Assembly (NCBI GenBank): GCA_946699065.1 | Contig: CAMPDV010000318.1 | Coordinates: forward strand, 248,001 to 312,000 | Direction of reading: 5' to 3' | Source: Loxodes magnus | Taxonomy: Eukaryota > Ciliophora > Karyorelictea > Loxodida > Loxodidae | Length of the DNA: 64,000 nt | Shown: piece by piece, positions 23,314 to 33,683 of the stretch | Layout: each line of letters opens with the position of its first letter | Position numbering within the stretch: position 1 is the stretch's first letter | Program-made: the position numbers and the translations under genes | Notes under the pieces: generated by a model | Told to the model about the DNA's origin: nothing | Seen by the model: only the letters and a program-made list of their open reading frames with translations | The model's database searches: none

Positions 23314-24709
23314 ATGTAAGCGTTACCAAAATGCTTAATCTGCTTAGAAGATTACAACTTAACTAATGCTCTTCCAACTGTCTTACCTTGTGGACATATT
23401 TACTGTGGTTTGTGTTTGAATACTCAGTACTGATTATAAGGCATAATGTAATGTCCTATTTGTTAAAAAGGATTCCATTTTAGATTTGATGATTTACCTT
23501 AAGAAAGTGATTTAATAAGAGTGATATTTTAAAACTAATAATACATATAAAAGATTTAAGATGCTAGATAGAAATTAAAAGAGATAAGGAGGTAAATTAT
23601 GGAAAAATCTAAAACCATTACAACCAAATAATCAAACATTAGTAATACTCTCATAATACCACTAACTAATATCATCATCAATCATTAACCAACATTTATC
23701 TACCAAAAATAACACTCAAATATTATCTAATTCTACTAATCACTAAAACCAACTATACTCTAATATAACTCATAACCACCTACAATACTAAACTCTAAAT
23801 TAACTTACAATCTAATAAGATAAAAACTATAATACAATACTAAGTAACCAAATAAGATTTAGACTAATTAACATAAACTAAGCTACCACTTTATATAATC
23901 TAACTATATTCACTTTTTGATTGAGACAATTTAAAAATTAAGTTTATTTAATATTTAAACAGAGTAATTACGATAAGTCTAAGTTTAAATTATAATTCCA
24001 GGTTTTAGTAATAGTATAGAATATTAAAATAAGTTATATTTAATTGGAGGATATAACAGAAATTAAAAGAAAGCAATAAAAGAAACTTGATAATTTGATT
24101 ATGAAGGTAATAGTATAAAACTTAGTGATCTAAATGAGGGAAGAGGTTACTTTGGAATAGCAGCTGCTTAAAAATAACTTTATGTGGTTGGAGGAATTAC
24201 TAATAATAATCAAGTTTTATAATCAGTAGAAAAGTTAAAGATAGAAAACTAAAGTAAATGATAAAACTGTACTTAGTTTCCAATTTAGAATAGGTTGTTA
24301 AACTTTAGTAGTAGATAAAGATGAATAAAATATTTATTCTTTTGGAGGCGGAAATTAGAAAGAATAAAGTTTAAAAGATATATGAAAGTATAACATATAG
24401 AATGATAGATGAAGTAAGTAAAATTTTAGTCTTCCTGAAGCTGTTGCTTAACCTATAGTTTGTTTAGAGCCTTTTGTCATATTTGGAGGTATGAAAAATT
24501 ATTCTAGTGAAGAGTATTCAAGAAAAATATATAAAAGAAACAAAGAATAATGGCAATAAAGCTAAATTTTTAAAGATGTTGCAGCTTTAACGGAGATGAA
24601 AATAAGAAATAACTATGGATATGTTTTTGCAGTAGAAGAGCCAAGAGTTTCAATAATGAGGATTGATTTAGAAAAATTGAGTTATAGAAGTATTAGAAGT
24701 AATAACTGA
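23314..24709 (+). CDS. RING finger-kelch repeat protein
   Basis: ATG 23314 opens a RING finger at residues 7-60 with spacing C-X2-C-X15-C-X-H-X2-C-X2-C-X12-C-X2-C (KCLICLEDY, LPCGHIYCGLC, CPICQK). This fold typically marks E3 ubiquitin ligases. A helical segment follows (IQKIQDARQKLKEIRRQ), then an odd G-free linker (23603-23925), then kelch-type blades: YLIGGYNR, LYVVGGITNN, YSFGGGNQKE, FVIFGGMKNY. The frame moves by one base between about 24230 and 24300. GT...AG stretches of 25, 31 and 43 nt would each fix it, as would a one-base indel; I cannot choose. The end is TGA 24707-24709. Trp is encoded by TGA in QYWLQG and ETWQFD. Likely a substrate-recruiting ligase; the substrate is unknown. 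Confidence 0.75.
23603..23925 (+). other. G-depleted island inside the RING-kelch gene
   Basis: About 320 nt contain roughly seven G but about 67 C on the plus strand. The frame stays open but gives a Thr/Asn/Ile/Pro-rich string unlike the rest of the protein. It may be an intron or inserted sequence rather than linker. Similar blocks occur at 1-177, 18225-18480, 24870-25200, 30030-30230 and 63706-64000. Confidence 0.6.
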
Positions 24710-25070
24710 TAAACATAATAATAATATCTATATTATTTATAATATTTATAATTTAGTTTTATATGTAAAGAAGTAGTTTAAAGATCTTAATTAGGTAAAT
24801 ATGTTACTACTTATTAAAGAGGTTAATCTACTAAATACTTTAATAAGAAGATATAAATAAAGAATCAAATTTTATCTAAAAATCTTTAAAAATCTATTAT
24901 TCAAATATTATCCTTATTCAGATACAAACATACAGCTTATAGCATACCAAAACATATTCAACATAGTCAAAAAAACTATATTTAAATACATCTGTGTTTT
25001 CAAATTATACAAGTACTATTTAGATTAGTATTTATCTAATCTAATAAAAACTATAATCAAATGATCATTA
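24710..25070. other. AT-rich spacer
   Basis: Downstream of the RING-kelch stop. The second half is G-poor and C-rich like the block in that gene. No gene seen. Confidence 0.45.
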
Positions 25071-25330
25071 AGCTATATCTATATCTATATACTAATTAGG
25101 TAATCACTACTATCATTAAGTCAGCATTTTCAAGTCTAAAATACATTATTTCCTTTAATCATTTAAACTAGCTATTAAATATACTTAAAAATGCTCCATA
25201 GACAATAATAAAATGAAGCCATTATAACCCCTATACTGTCGATAAAATTCAATCATAATAACTTTTCAAGATTAATATGATAAATCAGTAAGATTAAAAC
25301 AGCATCCAAATAAAGTTTTTAGAAGGTATT
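25071..25330 (+). repeat. LINE-C-type 5' end, uninterrupted copy
   Basis: Matches 1-177 and then, without a gap, 1829-1890 (TTCAAGATTAATATGATAAA against TTCGAGATTAATATGATAAA). It therefore shows the site before the two ORF1-only insertions at 190-1828. It is followed at 25335 by LINE-A-like sequence, not by LINE-C coding sequence. Confidence 0.65.
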
Positions 25331-26819
25331 TCTTATTCATCAAAAGTAACATTTAAGACAATGCAGATTAAACGTTAGGATCGTTTATTCCAAACTCAAA
25401 TTATAACAAGCTTCTTCGAGATTTTACTAAGAAATATAGAAGGCTAAAAAGCTAGCTCAGCATATAAGGAAGTTCACATTAAATTTGGAAGAACAAATTT
25501 ACAAGTAACTAATCTTCATGTGACAGTAAAAAGACTTTGGAAAGACTTCAAGTATAATCTGTGAAAATTAAAAAAAATAAAGCAAAAAAGAAATGTTTAC
25601 TTCTAAATGGAGATGGTAAGGAAATATTTTCATATGCTAAGAAAATTCTAAATCCTAAAAAAGGAAATTAAATGAATTTTAATTAAGAGATAAAAAATAA
25701 ATTCATTGATTCATGGAAAATTGTGCTTTTAACAAGCTTTCTAATCTTACTCAATGATAGATAAATTTTCGTACTTAAAAACTAGATAAAATATACGCTA
25801 GTATTCAAGAAAATAAAGATTATCCACTCTCATATTTATAAGGATTTGATCTTTTTACCATACAAGAAATGCAAGAAATTATATAAGAATCTCCGAATGG
25901 AAAAGCAGCTGATCCAGACGGAATCAAAGGTGAAGGTTTGTAATATGGTGGATAATATTTGTAAATAATTCTTCATTTTTTTCTGAATAATATGTATAAA
26001 CTTGGAAGAATCACTTAGGAATTTAATACATCGGTGATAATTCCAATATTTATAAAAGTAAATAAAGATGATTGGAAAAACTGAAGATCTATTTCTCTTA
26101 TTAATACTATTCAAAAACTATATGATAAAGCTTTAACAAAAAGACTATACAATATGATTTATTAGAGAAATTTAATTCAGCCTTCATAAAAGGGATTTAT
26201 AAAAAATAGATAAACAACTTAATAAATTTGAATAATATAATAAATAATTGATAACTATTGGAAATATGCTAAAGGTATGACTAAATTGATAGCAACACTG
26301 ATAGATGTTGAAAAAATGTTTGATTCAATAGAAAGAAGACCTTTGTTTGATTAATTTAAGAGAGTTAAACTACCACAAGGAATAATAATAGCCTTAGAAT
26401 CCTTTTACAAAAACCTAAATTCTTCATTTATCATAGATGGAAAGAGCACCGAATACAACAATGGAGTTATACAAGGAAGTTCGCATGGGCCAGTTTTAGC
26501 ATTGTTGTATTATGACATAGTAATTAGATATTTAGAAAGCAAAAGTACCTATCTGAAATTCAAATGCCAGGGTTCAAGTATTTTTCGCTTGCAGAGGATG
26601 TGCAGATGATCCGATTCTTCTTTCAAAATCTGCAAAGTAGACGTAGGAGTTAACAAATAAAGCAAGTAATATTTTTGAATAAACTCACTTAAGGATGAGT
26701 GTTACCAAATCGGGATGAATCAAAATTTTAAAGAAACGTTAGAAATAAATAAATAAATAAATTTGATTATAGAGCGCGTAGTACTCTCATTGGTGCGTAG
26801 CTCTTTAAAAAAAATGTTT

Positions 26820-26942
26820 CATACTGACAAGAATGTTTGCTACTGATAAAATTATCAGATACTGATAAACCTTGTTCAATACTGGTATAATTATTCAGTA
26901 CTGATAAAAATGTTCAATACTGATATAATTTTAGAATACTCG
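26820..26942. repeat. Minisatellite, 19-21 bp unit
   Basis: About six imperfect units built on AATACTGATAAAAATGTTC (variants ATACTGACAAG, CTACTGATAAAATT, GTACTGATAAAAATG). It lies directly upstream (plus sense) of the 149-bp duplication and within S4. Confidence 0.75.
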
Positions 26943-26963
26943 TAATCTTTAATACTTGTTGGA

Positions 26964-27255
26964 GGTCCAAGGACATGGCAGGATTGTGTCTCATTGCATC
27001 ACCAAAGCAGAGGACGACATGTGTCAATTATGGGTACTTAAATTCCCCACCTCTGATGAAGCTCACAATATTATTTCTTTTTCGTTCCATAATTAAAACT
27101 AAACTAAGTCAGTGTCGAAGGTTTAAGAATCTTATGTCTCGAGGCCAAACCAAAGCAGAGGAAGACATAAAGTCGATTATGGGTACTTAACTTCCCCAAC
27201 CTCTGATGAAGATGACCTTGTTATTCACCTTCGAACAACTATGGCGGTATATAAT
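26964..27255. repeat. Tandem duplication of a ~149-bp unit
   Basis: Two units start at about 26964 and 27113. Both contain ACCAAAGCAGAGGA, ATTATGGGTACTTAA and CCTCTGATGAAG in the same order and spacing, with moderate divergence elsewhere. It is GC-richer than its surroundings, which suggests a functional or RNA-derived origin. Function unknown. Confidence 0.7.
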
Positions 27256-27614
27256 ACTATATAATAAAACTTAAATTTATGATTATAAAATTAACCAATT
27301 CTCTAAGCATTTACATTTCATAATCTTAAAATTTAATAAGAAATAAATAATAAAAAATAACTTATAAAAGGAATATCAAAGTAAATATTATTAAAATATT
27401 AAATTAGCAAGAATGCTTAGCTAATTTTAAAGATTAAGTATGGTAACTCTTAACGAGTATTTTAATTAGCTAAATTTTAGTATGTCATTTATAAAGATTA
27501 TTATAGTCGTTTAAATCTATTTAAAATATGATAATGATTTTTATAAATTATAAATATAGCCGTTTCTCATAAATCAAGTATAAATAGTCTGATAAAATTA
27601 AAAATTATAATAAA

Positions 27615-29453
27615 ATGTAAAGTGAGAGGGATTAAAAAACAATTAGCTAACATTATACACCAGATAAATCAAACTAGTGATCCTCTTCCAATCGATAGAA
27701 AGAAGAATCTATTAATCCTGTCAAAGAAAATTAAATATCAACGCAAATCCAAAATAGATTAACAAAAGACTAAAAATAAAAAAGCAATTTGATAAGTTAA
27801 AAAATATCTGCAGAAGATTAAAAAGATTAAGAAATTATACTTCCAATGAAGAGATTTCAAGAACACTTAAACTAAGAAGAAGAACTTTCTTAAGAATAAT
27901 AAAGCACTAAGCAGTTAAAAAGTAGTAACTAGACTTTATTTTGCACTTCCTATATTCTTCAAAATATTTGTTAGTTCCTTAAAAACAGAGACATAAGTAG
28001 ACTACAATAGGTTAGTTAATTTCTAAATAAGTTTAAGTATAGATATAAAAAGCTAGAAATAAAATAATATTCAAGTAATTAGGACTATGCTTTAAATAAA
28101 ATTAACTGAGCTCTTAAACAAAATTTGTAATCTGATACTAGAATTCTATATATAAATATTTAGGATTGATAGGAAGAAAATTAAACAGACAAAGTTTTCC
28201 AAGAAATAAAAAGTAAATTATAACTAAAATTAAATCTAAATCAAACAGGATTTAAACTAGTGTAAGAAATTAATTTAATTGGACTAAATAATTTAGATCA
28301 AACTTTCTAAGAATATCTGACAAAATGCTCAAATCTAAAAAAATTAGTTTTAAGGATTAACTTTTTATTTGAAGAAAATTTAAGTTTTTTGTAAATCTTG
28401 ACTCATTTATAATCCTTAGAAGTCTAAAGCATAAATTAGCATTAGATAACAGGGAAATTTTTAATAGACTATTGTTTAGGTTTAAATTTAAAGGTACTAG
28501 TTATATTTAATGAATTACTCAACCAAGGAATTTTATTATAATATTTGAAATAAAAAGGTAGATCATTAGAAGAAATAAGCATTAACTCTAATGAGAATAT
28601 GGATAAATATATTGATTTTTGTCCTAATTTAAACAAAATTGGCACCTTTTATATAAATAGTTCTTAAGACTAATTTGTCCTGAAGCTAAAGAATTTTAAC
28701 CTTAGTTATTTAAAGATTTATCTAAACTTATAAGCAGAAACAATATAAGCCTTATTTTCTAAGTAGCATAATAAGATATAGTATATAGAGATTTGTAATT
28801 GCGATAATTTCAATGATAATCACCTGATATCTCTAATGCAAAACTGCCCTAATTTACAATCTCTTATATTAACTTCATTATATGAACTTACTATCACATC
28901 TTTGAAGAAAATAGGAGATTATGGATAGAATTATATAGAAATAGTCTTTAATTACGTTAGATAGGTTTCTAATGAAACTCTATGCTATATTTTTGAGAAT
29001 TGTAGAAAACTAGCTAAATTATCTCTTACTGGAATGAAAAAAATTACAAATAAGACTTTACAATCTATGAGTTAAAATAGCTAACTAATAGAAAGCTTAG
29101 ACTTGGTATATTGCTAAATGTTAGATGAGAATTGAATAGATGAAATAGCTAAAATAGACAAATTAAAGTAATTATATTTTTATGGAATTTAACTAAATAA
29201 TAAAGATATAGTTCAAATAGTAACTAACTGCAAGCATTTAAAGTTTCTAAATCTTTAGAATTCAAAGAATGTTACATAGGAAGGTTTTCCATTTTTTGAT
29301 TAAGAGGGATAAGAATATCCTTTTTATAGAAATCTTAAATATTTAGATATTTGAGGAACGTTAATAAGCGAAGAGTGGGCTAATTAGCTTAAATAAAAGT
29401 TTGTAAGAATGACAGTTTACCATAATGTTAACGAGGGTAGCAATCGAACTTGA
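27615..29453 (+). CDS. F-box-like/leucine-rich repeat protein
   Basis: One uninterrupted frame of 612 codons runs from ATG 27615 to TGA 29451-29453. Residues about 108-140 resemble an F-box (SYILQNICQFLKNRDISRLQ). From about residue 200 to the end there are leucine-rich repeats of the Cys-containing kind: CSNLKKLVLR, CPNLQSLILT, ENCRKLAKLSLTGMKKITN, SQLIESLDLVYCQMLDEN, CKHLKFLNLQNSKNVT, NLKYLDIWGT. This pattern fits FBXL/AMN1-type proteins, which commonly select substrates for SCF ubiquitin ligases. TGA is Trp at five or more internal sites (NWALKQ, QDWQEE, DENWID, DIWGT). The N-terminal 100 residues are polar. It is the best intact host gene of the left half. Confidence 0.8.
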
Positions 29454-30199
29454 AAGAAAAACTTGTAAACAACATTAAGCATTTAATTTAATATTTTGAT
29501 AAAATAAATAATTTATCTAGCATTAAATTACTAAAAGCTGCTTACTAAGATACTTTTAATATTGTATAAAGAAAAATTAGTTTTAGATAAAATAAGTAGA
29601 ATAAAGAGTGGAGTAAATTAGCTAGAAGTATGAATAGTAATATAGTAATAGATATGTAGTATAAGATATATAGAAATAATAGTATTGAATATGAATAAAA
29701 GTAAATTAGATGTGTTTATAGATTCTAAATAAACAACTATAAAGCTTAACTTATTTTAGTACTTATACTAAAGAATACAATTTTAAATAGATTTGAATCT
29801 CCTAATTAAAGTAATAAAACTTTACTATAGTCTAAACATAAAAGTATATCATAATGAAGTTTAGAAAAAGATAAATTAAAAAGCTTTTTGAATTTTAATT
29901 TTCTATTAAGAGTTAAATCTTAAATAAAGAAGAACCTATATAAATAAAAGTTTAGATCAGCTGATATAAATAAGTAAGTTTCTATTAATATATATAGTAA
30001 TAATTAGGACTATAAACTAAGATAATATCAACTATTTAGAATACATCATTTTCATAATAAGGTACTTTAAATACAACACTAAGCCTTTTAATATCCTAAA
30101 TCATCATATTATTATATATATCATACAATCTTAATATCATTTACTTATATTTCAGTCTAACTAAAATTACTATACTTGTAGTCTATATATTATCTAAAC
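29454..30199. other. AT-rich spacer
   Basis: Downstream of the F-box/LRR gene; the last 170 nt are G-poor. The frame of that gene stays open here only because stops are sense; the sequence no longer looks coding. Confidence 0.45.
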
Positions 30200-30600
30200 T
30201 AACAAACTGTCTTTACTTTACAATTTGCTAACTCTATATTAAAATCACTGAAAACTGAATTAGCTTAAAAGCTTCTGCACATCTATTTAATTAAGAAAAG
30301 AACAGAAGATAAATATAAGAAGTTACAAATCTCAGTTACTAGCAAGTTATGATTAAAACTATATACGATCCAAATGAGATTGAATAGTCTAACTTAAATA
30401 ATAAGTAAAAAATAATTAGGTAATTAAACAAGTAATAGAAAGAAGACATTTTGAGAACTGATTCCGTAGAAGCAAGAGAACAAAAAAATGTTGGAGATAC
30501 CAAATTTCAAAGTTCTAAAAGGTCTAAGAAAGGCCTAAAAGAAAATTAATCTTTAAGAAACTTCTCTAATTGACTAACATAGTCTAATAGAAACGTAAAA
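30200..30600 (+). pseudogene. Family C dispersed coding repeat, second copy
   Basis: Protein-level match to 61311-62065: ISLKASAHLFNQEKNRR (SSLKALTHLINQETKRA there), NEIEQSNLN (MEIEQSNLN) and QKEDILRTDSVEAREQ (INEMLFVEDLGTQNE). The WRL block and the acidic tail are absent, so the copy looks truncated. Confidence 0.5.
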
Positions 30601-30816
30601 ATTAAATAAAAGAAATAGTTTTTATTATTTTTAATTAGATTACTTATAATATAGTCTGATCTTACTATTTAAATGGGAAATTTATAGTCTTTAATAATTT
30701 ATCTTATATTAATTTTAATTTTTTGATTTAATTAATATAAAATTTTTAAAATAAGCCTATTTGTAAGCATTTCAAAGATAATTAAAATTATACTTATTAT
30801 GATATTCATTTTTTAA

Positions 30817-31345
30817 ATGGATTCTGGTTTCTAGTCGACCAAGTAGGTAATTAGGTGTAGTCATATCTGCATTGCAAGTAGTTTTGAAGTAGATGCCACC
30901 ACAAATAAGTAAGGACGGGATCGTTGTGTGATAAGCCTTACATGTTTGAGGGTTCTCTTTATCAGTGTGAGAGATCGACTAGAGGGAACAGAAATCCAGA
31001 TCTCAGAGTTATCCTGATTCTACATGTCGCTATTCTGATCAGGAGATAGAAAACAACAAAGACATGACTGAGATTAAAATAGTTATTACTTAGAAGAATT
31101 AGCCTAATTGAGTCATTTGACACTAATATTGGAATGTTCTTTAACCCTTCTAACTCCAGCCTTTGGAAGAATTACAAGAATTTAAAGAGTGAAGACAATC
31201 AATTTTGATTATAAAAACGGAGAGAAGAAGACAAGAAGCAAAGAGACCAGATGAAGCTAGAAACATTTCTAGCCTAATATTAATAACTAAATTTGATTTC
31301 TTTATTTTTTCGTAGCGAACCAAATAATGGTAGTACCACGCTAAT
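30817..31345 (+). repeat. SINE-like repeat, copy S3
   Basis: Starts ATGGAT and carries AAGTAGGTAATTAGGTG, a hairpin TGTAG...CTGCA equivalent to TGCAG...CTGCA in S1 (pairing kept through a G-U pair), GATGCCACCAC and TTGAGGGTTCTCT. About 120 nt longer than S1, with an inserted middle part. Ends in a diverged terminal motif (CCAAATAATGGTAGTACCACGC) and an AATT-rich tail. Confidence 0.6.
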
Positions 31346-31889
31346 TTAATTAATTAATTAAAAATTAGAACTAATTATATAAAAATTTATATTCTACAAG
31401 AAGCATTTTATTAGAATTCCACAATCAATTACAAAATATTAGTCTTCATTATAAAATAGCTTGAAGCTTATAAATTAAATAATTATTTACTAAGATGCTT
31501 AGAGATAAAACTAAATATCGCTGCTCTCATCTCTTTACCTAATTATTTTTAAACCTATTCATTTCAACTAAATTCAAAATTTAAAAAGTTGAAATCTTAG
31601 CATACAATTAAAAAATATGCAGTTAGCATAGCTAAAAAAATTCTGCAATATAATAGTTTAAAATAATAAAAAAAGGGATTTATTAGAAGTAATTAATTCT
31701 AAGAAAGCTATAGAAATAAATAGCAATTGATTTAATTTATTTTTAAGGATTTATTGTAAATTACATTATAGATACATATATTAAATCATTTTTATAAATG
31801 TATAACTATAGAGCTTAAATAAAACTATATGATCATCATATTGTTTCTATTTTTAGAACAACTTTCAAACTTTAATCTGATTAATTTAG
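31346..31889. other. AT-rich spacer
   Basis: No recognisable feature. Confidence 0.45.
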
Positions 31890-31930
31890 ATGGTTAGAGA
31901 GAGCGTAGTAACTCGTTAGCGTACTGTTCT
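31890..31930 (-). repeat. SINE terminal motif, reverse strand (S5)
   Basis: Minus-strand GTACGCTAACGAGTTACTAC with flanking AGAAC and GCTCTC corresponds to the 33-nt terminal motif of S1 and S4. Only this 3' end is recognisable; the body upstream is not. Confidence 0.5.
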
Positions 31931-31984
31931 TTTAATATTGGTGTTAGTATTAAAAAAATGTTCTTAGACTTCTTGTTAAAAAGT

Positions 31985-32020
31985 AAAAAATCGCTAGACT
32001 AACCTCTAGGGGATTCTTTT
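31985..32020. other. Perfect-arm hairpin
   Basis: AAAAAATC and CTAGA pair with TCTAG and GATT/TTTT, with single-base bulges and a 6-nt loop. It lies just upstream of the ORF1-only element and might be the 3' hairpin of a neighbouring element or a terminator. Confidence 0.5.
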
Positions 32021-32049
32021 TTATTTATTTATAAAGATGTTGTTTTTAC

Positions 32050-33440
32050 TTAAAACGAGCATAGGTAGGTGCTCGATTCTATTCAAAAAAAAGAATTGAA
32101 ACTACTAAAATTAGAATAAGTAAACTAAGTTTAGAATCTACTAAGACAACTATTAAAAAATTATAGTTAATAGCCATTTAAATAAATTCTTCAGGCTTCC
32201 ACTTAAATAACTAAGTCAGGTATTAAAACGTGGACATTAGTTGTAACACACTTTAAGAGATGTGCTTACAGAAAAAAAAATAGTCGTGTAGACTTCAATG
32301 AAAATATCCAAAATATCTTAAATATCTTCTGATAAATAGCATATCTTTGAAAATAATTATGATAATAAACATATTTATAATACATTTTTCTAGTATTTAA
32401 ATGAAGAAACTAAGCTAAATTTAACCCTAACAAATCAATGTTAAAAAAATGAAATGAAGCTTTAAAAGGGATTTTATATCACCTCCTCGTAGTATGAGAG
32501 GAAATCGGAATCTACTTCTCGACAGTTGTCTTCTCAATAACCCTAACCTTTTTCTTAATAACCTTAATAATCAGGAAAATAAGCCAACTATGAGGAACGA
32601 AAGTAAGTCCAGAAAATAACACATGTGGAAACACCTATGTCGGAAGAAAAACCTAGTAAGCAGTTAAGCAGCTGAAATCTGCTCTACATCAGGAAGATTC
32701 TGAATTTAATCTTTCTGGCCAGATTTGTATGGAGTAGCTCATCAAAGTGGTACTAAACCTCCAGGAAGAGGTAAAAAAGCTAAGGAAGGAGAACCAAAAG
32801 CTAACTGAACAAATCTAGCATGGACTGTAAGATACCCAAAACCTCATGACGACAAACTAAGAGAGGGAACTTAACGTTCTTTGGAATTGCTAGGAAAAAT
32901 TCAGTTAGACGAACTTCTAAGTGCAGAGGATTCAAAATTAAAATCAGCGGATCGAAAACAAATTACAAAGTCTGAGAAACCTCAAAAAAAACCAGCAGAA
33001 TCCATTGCAATAGAATCTAAATTCCGATAAGATGGAGATAGAAAATACCTCTAATTTGGAAATGCAACAAGTATCCAAGGTGTGAAAACTGTGTTATTAT
33101 TGCAAGAACTAAGGGCACCTATGAAGATAATGTGAAACTTTAAAGAAAATTAAGGAGAAATCTTGGAAGAGACAAGCCCAACTATCAATAAGGAGAAAGA
33201 AAAACTAAATCTGATGTAGAGAAAATGGGGAAGTTTATTCTATAAAATTGAATCTCGAACCTGAAAAACTTGGAGTAGGAACAAGAATTAAATAAGGTGG
33301 GAAAAAAAAGACAAGTTAAGCAAGATTCAAAATTTTTATGACTAGATTCAAGCAAAAAAATTATAACTTTAAAACTTCTTTTAAGAGAGGACTTTGATTG
33401 TCACTACCAAACAATTTAATTTTATAAATAAATAAGCAAA
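32050..33440 (+). mobile_element. ORF1-only element with intact CCHC knuckle
   Basis: The first 220 nt (32050-32270) match the start of the LINE-A frame (RQLLKN and flanking sequence), so its N-terminus is LINE-A-like. From 32493 a Ser/Gln-rich segment reads clearly (RQLSSQQPQPFSQQPQQS). After a frame change near 32665 it continues as a coiled coil (LNLQEEVKKLRKENQKLTEQ) and an intact knuckle, LCYYCKNQGHLWRQC (33089-33130), whose Trp is TGA and Gln TAA. The family region with RENGEVY follows. The 3' end shows CCAAACAATTTAATTTTA and an (AAAT)n tail, as in the other ORF1-only elements. No endonuclease or RT is present. Confidence 0.65.
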
Positions 33441-33683
33441 TCAACGTTCTAAAGATAAATAATCTTAATTTCCTAATAGTTAGGAAATATGTAATAATAA
33501 GATTTATTTATAAACATATCACAAAATTAACTGAACTTTATGTTTTGGAGTTAAAGATAAATAATAAATATAAAAAATTTTACCTTAAATATTAAGCAAT
33601 TAAATTCGATCTGAAGCATTGACAAAACAAGAAAAAGTCAATAATATAAAATAGCAAATTTACTTAAACAGCTCTCATCTGCC

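Larger units (their letters stand above)
26741..27262 (-). repeat. SINE-like repeat S4 inserted in the LINE-A-related copy
   Basis: On the minus strand it ends with the 33-nt terminal motif (26804-26771, ACCAATGAGAGTACTACGCG within AGAGC/GCTCT) followed by an (ATTT)n tail (26765-26741). Its body is a 19-21 bp minisatellite and a duplicated unit of about 149 bp, not the S1-S3 head. LINE-A sequence continues on both sides. The family tail is therefore shared by elements with different bodies. Confidence 0.6.
25335..27310 (+). mobile_element. LINE-A-related copy, 5' truncated, split by a SINE
   Basis: Sequence from 25335 follows LINE-A from about 15020 (the linker before the RT) at high identity. 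It passes through PNGKAA, LIDVEKMFDSI, NNGVIQGSSHGP and a CADD box (26600 region) where LINE-A has WADD. It breaks at about 26740 and resumes at about 27265 (TTAAATTTATGATTA...AATTAACCAATT), with the reverse SINE S4 between. Scattered small length changes break the frame, so it is decayed. Its 5' truncation is typical of LINE insertion; its junction with the LINE-C 5' end is either an insertion into that piece or a chimera. Confidence 0.75.

Noticed and set aside
25836-26114. Minus-strand frame of 92 codons
   Set aside because: Shadow of the RT segment of the LINE-A-related copy.
27040-27115. C/D box snoRNA in the 149-bp unit
   Set aside because: CTGATGA resembles a C box, but no D box at a fitting distance and no terminal stem were found.
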